Assembly (NCBI GenBank): GCA_021234155.1
Contig: JAJEKV010000129.1
Location: forward strand, 499,806 to 563,805
DNA length: 64,000 nt
Direction of reading: 5' to 3'
Origin: Isoetes taiwanensis
Taxonomy: Eukaryota > Streptophyta > Lycopodiopsida > Isoetales > Isoetaceae
Part shown: positions 1 through 10,842 of the stretch, piece after piece
Layout of the letters: every line of letters begins with the position of its first letter
How positions within the stretch are numbered: position 1 is the stretch's first letter
Position numbers and translations under genes: made by a program
The notes under the pieces: generated by a model
Databases searched by the model: none
What the model was told of the DNA's origin: nothing
Seen by the model: only the letters and a program-made list of their open reading frames with translations

Positions 1-808
1 CATTGATCTAAAATCAGATATGTAACATAGTTTCAATCCTGATAAAGAGTGCCAAAGGCACTGGCTTTTGCTCCAAGCCCATAGCTTAACACAGTTTACA
101 TTGAAAATCATGTGTAAAGCTACATGATTTGTTAGTTAACTGACAATAGTAAGAGATATAAGCACCAAACTTCTTAAGAATATAAATCTATATTTCATCT
201 TAGGTGCATCTCCATCAAATTTTAAGTCTAAGCATGTAAAAAATGGAGGATAAGTACTTGTTGCCATAAAATGACAGCCCCTACAAAAACAGGCATAGCT
301 CTTAGCACAAAGCTCTGTTTTTTTATTAATTATAAGTTTTGGAAATGGCACAATAAGCTCTATCTTTTCATGAAAAAAAACATTCAAGTCTTGATGAGAC
401 TTGCTATGTCAGAAAAAGATTTCTGAAATTCGACCTAAATGTGATTGCAGCTTTCTTATGAAACTTTGTTCTTCAAAGTTTCTTCTGGGATTTCCCACTC
501 CATAACTAGAGGATTTACAAAGTAGAATAGAATGTAAGACACACCTGATATGTGTTCTTTGTGTGGGCTTTGTGTCGGTCATGATATGATAGAATCCGCC
601 AGCTTCATCAAAGATGAGCAATAAGGATAAACCCGAGATTTGGAAATGTGTTTGCCATATCCGAATCTTCAGGATTGGTAGCAACCAGGGCGGTCTTTTG
701 GCGCCATGTCCTAAATGGATTTACATGATTGACATGAAAAAATTTAAAAGTCAAATTTATCAAACCATATATAAAGATACATCAAATTTCGATTTTTTTT
801 AGCACGTT
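1..808. other. AT-rich stretch without a recognised gene
   Basis: Short open frames exist on both strands (for example 136-387 and 409-684 on the minus strand) but none shows a recognisable domain, codon pattern or splice context. I see no repeat structure here. Probably intergenic or decayed repeat. Confidence 0.5.
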
Positions 809-1017
809 TGCACAAACGCAAGTGGACACTTTGAAGCAATTCTAGAGTGTCCACGTTGCTGCCAACTAGGACTTTTTTTCACGTGGATGCACTTTCCACG
901 TCACAGAAAATTAAGGAAATTCCAGCGTGGATTGGCGCGTTGGGGAGAATGCTTGCCCGCGTTCCACATGCGGGAATGACGACTTTTCCTCTCGATGTCG
1001 ATGGTGCTGGGGTTGTG
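809..1017 (+). repeat. ~200-bp direct repeat, copy 1
   Basis: This begins with GCACAAACGCAAGTGGACAC and recurs at 4140-4345 in the same orientation. The first ~95 bases are almost identical. Afterwards the copies differ by small indels: copy 2 has an extra ~16 bases near 4230, while copy 1 has extra bases near 950. Both copies end in the same run, TCGATGTCGATGGTGCTGGGG. The unit could be a terminal repeat or a short dispersed repeat. I see no PBS or PPT beside it, so it is not called an LTR. Confidence 0.75.
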
Positions 1018-1539
1018 ATGTATCAGAAATAGAAGAACAAAAATCAAAAAGTCGGAAAATTTGGTCGCAGCAGGTCCGGCCATGTTTATTTCCGGATTCC
1101 TGTCTTTATCTGGCCGATTTGCCTGTTGCACACCCTATTACCAGAGATGTATCGAAAATACAAGGGCATAGATGCTTTTTCTGGTTATATTTTGGGCAGT
1201 GGCTTAAAACACTGTTTCGGATATACCTTCTGTCGAATTTGTTGCCATTAGGTCTTCCTGGGATGACACAGCTACATAACACCTGCTCAACGCCGAGTAT
1301 GGCACTATCAACTGGAGTTTTGCCTAAAAACGGCCATGCCATTGTCGCCATAGCCAGCCTTGTTGGCTGACTTGGTTATACTCTGAAGGTATAATCCATA
1401 CCTGAATCCGCTTGCTAGTAGCTGTGTTATGCTAATATGCCTTGATGTTTGACAGTGTTAATACTTCTGCCATGTTCCCTGGATAATAATGGGTTTGCCA
1501 TATTTCCTGGATAAAATGAGCTGACACTTTTGGCAAGAC

Positions 1540-1660
1540 ACAGATCTAAAAGGATGTCTTGAAAATGGTCCAATTGCTTTTTGCTGTTGAGGTCACTCAG
1601 AGATGCAGAAGTTACAGAAAGCTGCCTTGTGTCCTTTTCTCATACTAGCAGCAGATATCT
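1540..1660 (+). repeat. diverged repeat, copy 1
   Basis: The segment with GATGTCTTGAAAATGG and AAAGCTGCCTT is repeated in diverged form at 2227-2345 (GATGTTTTGAAAATGG, AAAGCTGCCTT). A shorter pair, GCTAGGATAAGCTCTGCT followed by AAGAACGGTTCCTTGCT, lies at about 1995-2036, with a partner (first word CACTAGGATAAGC) at about 2149-2191. The whole 1.5-2.4 kb stretch is therefore an old imperfect duplication. Confidence 0.6.
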
Positions 1661-2226
1661 GCAAGGATCTTTAAGGATCTTTAAGGTTTTTTGAGAATCA
1701 TGAATGCAGAAATATGACCGAAATTTGGTGTATAAAAGCTTCAAACTTGGTAAGCTTTTGTCACATTTTATTTAATTTATATTACATGTGCTCAGCCATT
1801 GTGTTGCTTGCTAGGCTATGAAGTTCGAATACAGGTTTCTTGTGGCACACATTAGCACATCTGTTTCGACTGGATGCCTATACCAGAGCTCTCTACATCA
1901 AGCTCTAAGTGCCGACACTACAGATTGCAGGAACATTTGCCTGGTGTACACTGGCTTTCAGTCTCGGGTAGCAACTGTGCATTGGCTATTTTATGCGCTA
2001 GGATAAGCTCTGCTCTAAGAACGGTTCCTTGCTGCTACTTGTTCTGTGCTAAAGCACAACATCGATGACTTATCTGAAACTCTGATTCCAGTATTTATTT
2101 ATTTATTTGTCTGTTAGCAAACTTGCTTTTCAACTTCTAGAATGTTATGCACTAGGATAAGCTCTGCTCCAAGAACGGTTCCTTGCTTCACTGACAAAAA
2201 TTCACTGACAAGAATGATAGTGTTCT

Positions 2227-2345
2227 AGAAAGATGTTTTGAAAATGGCTATTTGCTATTTGTTGTAGAGGCCAGGCAGATATGCAGGTGTTGCAAAAAGC
2301 TGCCTTTATGTCCTTTATGCCTTTATGCAGGAAGAATGCTGGCAT
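2227..2345 (+). repeat. diverged repeat, copy 2
   Basis: This is the partner of the segment at 1540-1660, in the same orientation and about 690 bp downstream. It is clearly homologous by eye but has many substitutions and small indels. No coding role is visible. Confidence 0.55.
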
Positions 2346-2515
2346 TCTAAGAAGGGAGATGAATTTTCGGAATGGTGCATGATATACCACTACTACAGAT
2401 TAAAGGCAAACAATAAAATCAAGGAGCGACATCAATCAGGTTAGCCTAAGCTTGGTTGAAATTATACTTCAATATAAGTTAACAGCTTATAATTCAGGCT
2501 TTCATTCAAAATAGT

Positions 2516-3150
2516 ATGGTTTCTAGGCTCACCGTATTATACATGAGCTTGGGTGCCGAAACTAGTGAAAAATTATTAAGAGGTATGATGAATCGATACC
2601 CTATTGATTTGATTATATGTGCATGGACAGATCAAATTTTGTACAATGGCATTGTAATGGCATGTGGCTATTCTATGTCCAGGAAGAATTCAGGCTATTC
2701 ATAAACCAGGAGATGCTTTGTCGAATATATGGGCATATTTAACTCCTATGCCAGAATTTATACAATCTGATAAAAGCCTGCATAACTATGACCAGGTACT
2801 AATGTTTGATGCGTTATAATCTCAGTTAAAAATGAAATTATACGCTTTGCTTTTTTATAAAATTGGATATGAGGAATATGGCAATATGTGGCTGATGCCC
2901 TTATCATAAAAATTGAATGCGGTTGTTGATGTTGGCTTAACTTGCCATTTATTGTTTTTCCTACCAGTGCAAAGGCCTTCTAGTGAAGGGCAACTTAAAA
3001 TGCTTCAGACAGCTTTAAAAATTCTTCTGGAGCAACTTACATTGGAAGACAAAGCCGTTGGTGCCTGTTGCTACTCAAAACGGGTTCATAGTCATTGTCA
3101 TAGCCAATATTAGGCTGATCGGATATGAGGATGTCAAATCTGGATACACA
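2516..3150 (+). other. possible decayed multi-exon gene, unassigned
   Basis: Several open stretches sit next to splice-like signals. Frame 2516-2704 is open for 62 codons. The stretch 2690-2796 reads openly and ends CCAG|GTACTA. A stretch starting after CCTACCAG near 2969 reads openly through GQLKMLQTALKILLEQL and could end at GCCGTTG|GTGCC. I do not recognise the protein and the frames do not join convincingly. It may be an exon-intron gene fragment or chance. Confidence 0.2.
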
Positions 3151-3599
3151 TATGAGGTAATGATGTTTGCTTGGCTAGTTACAGATTTAGCCATGTTTTT
3201 TAATAAGGTTGCATGTTTAGCCTGTAAACTTGTAAACTGGGTATATGTGGAACTCGTGAAGATTATATCTTGGGCGTATGTGGCTGATTTTTTCTTACAT
3301 GGGTTGTTCTATCAAATGTTGCAGGTGCAATGAAACAGGCCTGCTCCTTTGTGGATATCGCAACAAGGAAATAGAGCTACTACTGAGCACCTTGCCACAT
3401 TATGATTGTTATATGTAACTGTGACTTGTAATTGCATATAAATAAAAGAGTTTTTGTTTTATTCTCTTATATCTTTATAACTTGTAGCCTAAATACTTAA
3501 GCAGCATTACAAGTTGTATGCAAGCATACTGTAAATCGATATAAAATTCAAAATTGCAGACAAAATGCAAATTCAGACAAAATATAAATAGATGAACAA

Positions 3600-3960
3600 C
3601 CTGACGATTTTTTTGACAATTTTTTTCGGACTTTTTTTGACGTTTTTTTTTTGGCGGTTTTTTTGACGGATTTTTTGACGAATTTTTGACGTTTTTTTGA
3701 TTGATGTTTTTTTCTCGACGCTTAATGAATGATTTTTATGACGCTTTATTTTTGGTCCGACGATAACCCGACATTTTTCGACGAAAAGTTCTCGACGAGT
3801 CCTTCCTCGACGAAATCGCCGATAAAAAATCGGCGACGCTTTTATCGGACAGGATCGAACTCCTAATAACGGCCATCCGACGTGACGCTATACGACGAAA
3901 GTACCGACGAGTCCTTCGACGCTATATCGCCGATAAAATCGCCGATAATCGCCGCCGAGG
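3600..3960. repeat. low-complexity block of T-tracts separated by GACG, then CGACG/CGCCGATAA motifs
   Basis: From about 3603 the sequence is a degenerate series of 5-10 T residues followed by GACG, CGGA or similar. It passes into a segment rich in CGACG, CGCCGATAA and ATCGCCG words up to about 3960. The spacing is irregular, so this is a degenerate minisatellite rather than a clean tandem array. It is strikingly CpG-rich within an AT-rich region. Confidence 0.7.
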
Positions 3961-4139
3961 GGACCAACTCCCCGACAATTTTGTAAAGGCCATCTGACGT
4001 TTTTTCTGACGCAGAACAAGCATTCTCTTGTAGTGCGGTTGCCCATCCATTCGAAGTTGCCATCGATCCTTGCCGATGTGTCAAATTTTTATGTACATTT
4101 GTGGTTTTGCGGAGATAGCATAAGAATACAAGAACAGTG

Positions 4140-4345
4140 GCACAAACGCAAGTGGACACTTTGAAGCAATTCTAGAGTGTCCACGTTGCTGCCAACTAGG
4201 ACTTTTTTCCACGTGGATGCACTTTCCATCGTTAGATTTAATCGACGGTCACAAAAAATTAAGGGAAATTCCAGCGTGTATTTGCGCGTTGGGGAGAATG
4301 TGCCGGAATGGCGACTTTTCCTCTCGATGTCGATGGTGCTGGGGC
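4140..4345 (+). repeat. ~200-bp direct repeat, copy 2
   Basis: Partner of 809-1017 about 3.3 kb away. It starts with GGCACAAACGCAAGTGGACA and diverges from copy 1 by indels in its second half. The two copies bracket the T-tract/GACG block and the possible gene fragment at 2.5-3.1 kb, so they could be the ends of an old element. Confidence 0.75.
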
Positions 4346-4422
4346 CGAAGATCTTAAGCCAGTTGTTAGAGACAAGCTCTTGCAGTAAGATGGCATTTGC
4401 TCTGGGTAATGTTCGTTTTTAG

Positions 4423-4629
4423 ATGTTTTTAGATGTTACAGACACTTTATATCATTTGGTACATATAGCCCAAGCTTGGAATGACTCTTATTTGAAGGAG
4501 ATAGATAAATTAATTGACAAACACAAAGAGGCTGCATTTGATTTGCAATCAGAAGAACAAGACCTCAGTGGATTTCTTGCAAACTTGCAAAACAATGTGA
4601 GCAACGTTTATGCGACCATGGAAATATGA
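4423..4629 (+). CDS. hypothetical 68-aa open frame
   Basis: A polar, coiled-coil-like open frame of 68 codons, rich in Asp, Glu, Lys and Gln (KLIDKHKEAAFDLQSEEQ). It has an in-frame ATG preceded by a stop. The amino-acid composition looks more coding-like than its neighbours, but I do not recognise a family, and nothing connects it to the open frame at 4662-4967. It may be an exon of an unidentified gene or a transposon remnant. Confidence 0.2.
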   Translation: MFLDVTDTLYHLVHIAQAWNDSYLKEIDKLIDKHKEAAFDLQSEEQDLSGFLANLQNNVSNVYATMEI

Positions 4630-4735
4630 TCAAGGAAGGTCTTGTTGCTTGACTATACAAAGTGAAGGTTTACAAAGATGGAGCTAGCGAGCATGTTCAG
4701 TTTGAGACATGCGATATTGCAGTTTTCCGCAAAGG

Positions 4736-4785
4736 ATGGTGTTCGTTTGGCCCAGCGGCTATGGTGCTCGTTTGGCCCAGCGGCC
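4736..4785 (+). repeat. 25-bp tandem duplication
   Basis: The unit ATGGTGTTCGTTTGGCCCAG plus CGGCT at 4736-4760 is followed immediately by a second copy at 4761-4785 differing at about two positions. The duplication shifts the downstream frame by one base relative to a single copy. Confidence 0.85.
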
Positions 4786-5139
4786 CACATTGGATCTATT
4801 ATTCATTTGTTGGTGGTGAATGTTTACTGCCATTGGTTTACATTTTGCAAGAGAAGATGTGCAAGAAGGTTGGAAGGTGGTCTTTTAGAATACTTGATAA
4901 TGATCTATCCTCTTTGACCACTACTTCATGGTGCCTCATAGGAGGGCCACAAGAACAAAAAGCCTAGCTCGTTTATTAGTCCTTCATGAAGGGATCTTTT
5001 GCAGCATATGCAATAGTAATAGTTTTGAAGAATCTTTATGTCATTCCTTCCAGGTCATTATGAGATGCAATGTCTGGCCGGTTGAGACCTCCTTTAATCT
5101 AAAAGCTAGCTTCAACAGGCATAGTACAAGGAGATGATT

Positions 5140-6300
5140 TCGCATGGCAAAGATGTTGCGGAAATTTTGAAGAATGTCTTATGCATATTTACTGGCACGA
5201 TATATAGTGATATTTGATGTGGTGCAACTGAATGACAAAAAACCACCCATGTTGGAAGTGTTTTTGATGCTATCCTTGTGTCAATGGATCGTCAAAGATA
5301 TAGCTCTGATTACTAATTGTTCTTTTCAGTGGAAATCGAGTTAGAGGAGACCTTGTGGAGACGATGCATGTGACTTTTGGCTGTTTCATTCCCATGATCC
5401 CCGCCTTATATTTGTTGAACTATGATTTTGGTGCTAAATCCATTTGCATCCCATGGCATTTTTCTTTGTAAGTCCCAAGTATGGTTGTATTGTGCAAAGA
5501 TAAACCGTCTTTGTTTGTGATTCTCCTTTCTCTTCTATGTTCTTGATTACCAATTTTGCTAATAAGTATGCTAGAAAAACAATTTGACTCCTCCTTCCCT
5601 TGGTATATGGTTGACATTCATGATGTGTCATAGAAACACATCAATATGAATCTGGCCATCCGGTAATGATAAAAGCAAATCCACAACTTAGCTTAGGTAT
5701 AGAGGAGATTTTTTTGTAGGATGAGATCTCCCCGATCATACCGACTTGTTCTTCCCTACTGGTTTTCTTTAGATTTTATTTCTCATTTTCCAAGACTTAT
5801 GATGGCAGAATCTGTTTATTAAATATGTGTCACATGATGCCCGTTCTCAACTTTGCGAGGTTTTGTGGACGAAAGTAAAGTTTGCATATTTTACCTTGTG
5901 GTGATTCTTGATTAGGCCAAGAATTATGAGAATTTAAGTCAAATATAAACTCCATTGTTTCGAATGTGTTTGAAAATCCAATGATAAACTGGTTAGTCTT
6001 TGTGCGGGGGACTCAAGGCAATGCTAATTATTGTTTCCAAATGTAAACACCGACATTGAAAGAAGCATTATGTTGACCTACCTATATAAAGAAGCATTGT
6101 ATTGCCATGAACATTATGCTTATTGGCCTTTTTTCTTGTAAAACTTAGGTTACGTGATGGACCTAGAAACCCTTTTTCTTGTAAAACTTACATTATATGA
6201 TGAATCTAAAACTTAAAACAAAATAAACATCATAATTAGGGCACAACATAACATTTATATACATAGTTCTTCCACTTGATTAGGGTCATTCTCTATCGGT
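5140..6300. other. no gene recognised
   Basis: AT-rich sequence with only short overlapping open frames (for example 5420-5631 on the minus strand). The words CCTTTTTCTTGTAAAACTTA and close variants recur at about 6128 and 6172, so a short local duplication is present. I see no domains or regulatory structure. Confidence 0.4.
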
Positions 6301-6332
6301 TTGTGTTGCCTACCCTTTTGCCCCAAGCCTCA

Positions 6333-6482
6333 TCCACAAGAACCATTGAATTTGATCATTCATTTAAGATCTTATTAATTGGTGACTCTGGTGTTAGCAA
6401 AACTAGCCTTCTCTTACGATTTACAACGGATACTTTTGATGATAGGACCCACACGGATCCTACAATTTGCTATGCAAAGTAA
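6333..6482 (+). pseudogene. Rab GTPase (RABC/Rab18-type) first-exon fragment, decayed
   Basis: The frame reads EFDHSFKILLIGDSGVSKTS followed by LLLRFTTDTFDD and PTI. Rab18/RABC proteins start with closely similar sequence: a beta strand, the P-loop GDSGVGKS, then RFTxDTFDD and the switch-I PTIG. Here the P-loop Gly before Lys is Ser (GVSKT). About five extra residues separate DD from PTI, and the frame stops at 6480-6482 soon after PTI. The remaining G motifs (DTAGQE, NKxD) are not visible downstream, so this is a partial copy. Known Rab small GTPases act in vesicle traffic. This copy could not bind nucleotide normally. Confidence 0.7.
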
Positions 6483-6789
6483 TCAAGCGTGCTTTTGACT
6501 AGTTTTTCGTAGCTAATATTTACGTGATTACGCCTCATTTGGCCAGGCCGCGTGTTTTTCCATAACCGGTGTTATTTTCGTTTGTGAGAGGAAACTTTGC
6601 TTTCAAGCAAAGTCTGCGACGATGATGCATCAGTCTTTTGGGTCCGCTTCTGCTGGTTTTGAACCACAAACGGTTCTTGCACAAATACTTGCTTTCCCTG
6701 CGAAGAGCAGGGAACAAAGAGGTGAGATCGGGAAGAAGGCGGGCATCATGTAGATTGTTGGCTAACTAGGGTCTACTAAGGTTCGAACC

Positions 6790-6981
6790 ATGGCGGAGAT
6801 AAGAGCCATAGCCAAAGCTTATCTGAGAATGCGCTACTTCGGATCCATGCCAATCCGGGCGGTGAGGTATTGGGTCGCCGGTTTTCGTCTTGGCCTCTCT
6901 TGGCGCTTCCTTGGCTTTGTGAGACTCGGGCCTCAGGCCCATTTCTTAAGGATCGCTGGAGTGGGGCTAGTTTGGCTGTGA
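6790..6981 (+). CDS. GC-rich 63-aa open frame, doubtful
   Basis: The frame starts in a strong plant-like context (AACCATGG), is Arg- and aromatic-rich, and sits in a short GC-rich island (about 6720-6980). No domain is recognised. The island could also be a short non-coding insertion such as a SINE; the word GGTTCGAACC at 6781-6790 resembles a tRNA B box. Low confidence either way. Confidence 0.2.
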   Translation: MAEIRAIAKAYLRMRYFGSMPIRAVRYWVAGFRLGLSWRFLGFVRLGPQAHFLRIAGVGLVWL

Positions 6982-7616
6982 TTGGGCGGCGACACGAGGC
7001 ATATGGTATATGTGGTTTGTGATGAATTCTTGCATTTGGGCATTTGGAGAAGTCACAGTACCCTGCTTTTAAGTGGGGGTACTTTCCCTCTTCTTACCCA
7101 CGAGGTGCGAGGCAAATTGATCCATGTAAGAGATCAACATTTAAGGTCTCTGCAATCAAAGCGCAAGGCAAATGAATCCTCTGGATCAACTGGCATGATA
7201 GGGCACATGAAAGTCACCATTGTTGTTTGCATTATGAGAATAATCTTACAAAAATTTGTTTTATTGCAGGACATTCTCTATCACGAGGCGAATGTAAATT
7301 TTGAAACAAATGGCGGCATGGCAAAGGGCAAAAGAAATTATACATGTAGGTTGTCTTTCCTGTACAAATTCTACTCTTGTGGGTGTGGTATGTTGTATAG
7401 ATCGTTCTTGGCCTTGCTTTTTGACATTTGATCTTATATGTTTTTATTTCATCGGTGTTCTATTTCTTTGTAGGGAATTCTCGATGTCTTATGCAACATA
7501 CGCTCTCTTTGACAAGCGGCCCTTCTCGAGCTATACATGTGGGTCATTGTGCCATCTTATTGATTGTCATGATGCTAAGTCATTAAATTATAATTAAGCG
7601 TCAAGTGAGGCAATAA

Positions 7617-7888
7617 TGAAGGGACTGATTGTTTACCTAGAGCCAATCTTTCTTGCAAAGAGCTATGAGCTACCAATTCACTACTTAACTAAGGTAGTAT
7701 AATTGTGTATAATTGCTCCAAGTAGTTTGTAAAGGAAGCTTGCTGTAGTAGTTTTAGGGCCGAACCTCCATGCAATGAGAATGACCTTATAGATTCCCCC
7801 TGAGCCTGTATTTTCTTACATTCATGATAATGAACTAAATGATGAATGAAGCAAGTAATCCTTTGCTTCCAAGTCTGATAGTCTTTGC
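7617..7888 (+). repeat. ~270-bp direct repeat, copy 1
   Basis: Runs from GAAGGGACTGATTGTTTACC to about GTCTTTG and recurs in the same orientation at 9248-9514 with high identity. The internal 35 bp at 7689-7723 are present in copy 2 as their exact reverse complement. No coding frame is shared. It may be a short non-autonomous element or a local duplication of intron-like sequence. Confidence 0.9.
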
Positions 7889-7920
7889 TGATAGCTTTTG
7901 CTTTTACTGCAGGGTAAAAG

Positions 7921-8654
7921 GTGTATCAGATTTGCAAAAAAGTCTGCCTATATAATAGGTCGTCTCATTTGAAAGATGCATGGCATCAAGTAAAGTTGAA
8001 TGCAAAGCACAAACGACATTATAAAAGAACTCCATTTGTTAGAGCAACTTGGCTCGTGAAGTTTGATGAAGGGAAAGAGATCGCGTCTGCTTCTTTGCTT
8101 AAACAAAAAGCGCACAAACACTACACTCAATAACACTAGTTGCTCATATATGGAGACTTGATTACTTCCACGATACTTCTCCTTTGAATTCATGCACTTA
8201 TGAGCCGGTTAAGGTGCCATCACAGGAGGCTGTTAGAAGATATTCATGTTCATCCATGGAAAATCTCAATGTGCCATATTCACCATCATATGAGCAGCGG
8301 GCAAACCAACGATTTTATCTTTGGAAGAAAGAGATTTATAGAGAGGGCCATGAGAGAGGCCGCTAGAAGGAAACAAAGAAAGACTAAAGCGTGGCATCGA
8401 ACCTAAGTGCAAGTCCAATGAAGATAACAATTTTGCTCAAAATCGCATTTAGAATGTCTGAGCGAGAACAAAGAAAACCAGAATCAACTTATATGGGGCA
8501 AAAACTAGCGAAATACAAAGAGACATCGGGGCGGTTTAAGACTCGAAGGGTAGAATCTTTTCAAAAGGCAAGAAAAGATGAGCGTCCCAACTTCGCATCG
8601 GGTCAGCGAGAACAAGTTTTGAAGCTAGAAGGGAATATTGGTTTGAGAAAATAA
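7921..8654 (+). other. possible decayed gene, unassigned
   Basis: Three successive open frames (7921-8133, 8184-8366, 8391-8654) encode very basic, Lys/Arg/Glu-rich peptides such as VKLNAKHKRHYKRTPF and QRFYLWKKEIYREGHERGR. Their shared composition suggests one gene broken by frameshifts or introns. I do not recognise the family. Confidence 0.2.
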
Positions 8655-9247
8655 AATTTGGCGATTGCCATGTAAGTGGATGGATACTCATATCTTGTTT
8701 TTGGTATATGATATATGATATCACATTAACACATGTTTTTCTTAATACTTGTGTAGATGCGTGGAGGCACATTCAAAACTCATGAGGGAATGTCATTTAC
8801 GATGACTTTTTCAGGGGCTTTTACTTCATCTTTGTCCATATAACAAAAAGGGAATAAACAACATGCTTGGTCAATCAATCATGAAATAAATTTATGTTTT
8901 CGTATTGTTATTCCTGAGACAAAGGACCAGCGGTCCTCAGCCCTGAATCGAGTGGGAAAAAAAGTGCAACAAGCGGTTTGGAAAACCAACAATGCTTGCT
9001 TTTCATTGAGTTTGGAACCAAACCAGCGGTAGCATTTCTTACGTCACGAAGTCTGTCCACCTTATGTACAATTGAACATTTTGTGGATCATTTTTAAATA
9101 ATGGTAAAGGCATGCGAATAGAAATGCTTTCAACCTTGCCTAGTGTCTAAATTTAAAGCATCCAGTTATGTCGCTACTCTGTTCCTTCCCTTTTTTTAAA
9201 ACAACATTAACCCAGTTATCCTTTTTAATAATCTGTTGCCTGTTCCT

Positions 9248-9514
9248 TGAAGGGACTGATTGTTTACCTAGAGCCAATCTTTACTGCAAGAGCTATGAGC
9301 TACCAATTCACTACTTAACACTTGGAGCAATTATACACAATTATACTACCTTAGGTTTGTAAAGCAAGCTTGCTGTAGTAGTTTTAGGACGAACCTCCAT
9401 GCAATGAGAATGACCTTATAGATTCCCCTGAAGCCTGTATTTTCTTACATTCATGATAATGAACTAAATGATGAATGAAGCCAATAATCCTTTGCTTCCA
9501 AGTTATTGTCTTTG
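9248..9514 (+). repeat. ~270-bp direct repeat, copy 2 (with internal 35-bp inversion)
   Basis: Partner of 7617-7888. Apart from a few substitutions and single-base indels, the main difference is 9320-9354, which is the reverse complement of 7689-7723. The flanks on both sides remain co-linear. Confidence 0.9.
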
Positions 9515-9563
9515 TGAGACCATATTTTTCCTGTTGTACTATTTGCTACGTTGTCTTCTGGAA

Positions 9564-9632
9564 CTAGATCTTTGTATCAAATCCCATTGGTATCTAGATA
9601 TTTGTATCAAATCCTATTGGTATCTACTATCT
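9564..9632 (+). repeat. ~35-bp tandem duplication
   Basis: The unit with TTTGTATCAAATCC(C/T)ATTG followed by GTATCTA occurs twice in direct succession. It is a simple local duplication. Confidence 0.75.
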
Positions 9633-9639
9633 GACAATA

Positions 9640-10345
9640 GTTCAAACATGATTACGAGGGATTTCCTCATTACCAAACTTTATTGCTATTTACTTTTAAA
9701 ATATTTGAGGTTGAATGTTGATTGTTATTGGGTGAGTACATGTTTATTCGGATTTAATGTGTAAATTAGCATTTTCAAATGGCGGCCATATTGCATGAAA
9801 TGGCGTGTTAGAAGGGCTCTTTTGAATAACTAATATCTAGACACGCAACAATGCCGAACCCATTAATTGTTGAGGGAGAAAGGAGATCGTCAAGAATATA
9901 GAATATAGACTATACTCTATTGGGACCATAGAGTCCATCTTTTTTAGAGACCTAGTTTTTGCATGCTGGTTAGGGACATAACTTGAAGCCACGTTTGAAT
10001 ACATATTATTTGAAGTTATTGACCCCTACATATTAGTATTTGCTAGGTATTTTTTTTTTATGGTAATGGTAGTAATTTCTAAGTGTGCCTCTTTGCCCAT
10101 CAAGCTAGTTAACTTTTTCACAATCCTCAAAAGATGCATTATGTGGCATCTTTTTGATTGGACTTGGTGTGATATCTATAAATCACCAAGAATGATTAAA
10201 GATGTTCAGCAAATTTGATTGGTGAAAAGAACATAACCATTACTTTTAAGCCATTGCGATTTCAAAGAAAAAATTGTAACTTATTTACCTTGGTAGAATA
10301 GCGGGATGTTGCACATTAGGCCATTTGTTATAGGTTGGGAAAGAG
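9640..10345. other. no gene recognised
   Basis: AT-rich sequence with no convincing open frame, domain or repeat. Confidence 0.4.
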
Positions 10346-10352
10346 AAACGTT

Positions 10353-10374
10353 CGCGGCGGCCTTGGCCGCCGCG
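10353..10374. other. perfect GC-only palindrome with 2-nt loop
   Basis: Arms CGCGGCGGCC and GGCCGCCGCG, each 10 bp and fully complementary, are separated by TT. It stands alone within very AT-rich sequence. It would form a strong stem-loop in RNA or single-stranded DNA. It is not followed by a T-run and I see no gene it could terminate. Confidence 0.85.
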
Positions 10375-10842
10375 ATAAGTTTCTTGTACTTATTAATTTT
10401 GTATGGCATTAAGCCATTTTTCATGCCCATGCACCCAAGCCAAAATTAATAAGCCCCATGAAATTTCCACCGTAGGCTTTAGCTCAATATCCTCGCATAT
10501 TTGTTTTTATTTAAATTTAGCCGTACCCATTAGACACAGAGCCCCAAATGCTTGATAAGTGCAAACATTTCCACAATAACTCCATCTTGGTTGAAAACTA
10601 TGGCAAGACTATTATTCCCCAAAATATAAGTTAGACTTCCATTGGGAATGGGAAATTCAAGTCCATTGCAATTCATTGCACTTTTAGAGCCTTGTAATTT
10701 ATTCGCAAATGTAGGAAGTGTTTTTTTTTTAACACAATCCTCGTGCATGTGATCAATGTGCAAGGCAACAACAAGGTTAACAAGGTGTAGCCAAGGCAAG
10801 GCAACCATTGAAATAGCAATATAAGTCTATGTTAAGCCAAGG

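Noticed and set aside
809-1017. The 200-bp repeat as an LTR pair with 4140-4345
   Set aside because: No TG...CA ends at matching positions, no PBS or PPT, and no retroelement coding between the copies.
10530-10808. 92-aa minus-strand ORF next to the LINE tail
   Set aside because: No recognisable domain, located outside the poly(A) end of the LINE, no promoter or splice context. It may be a chance frame.
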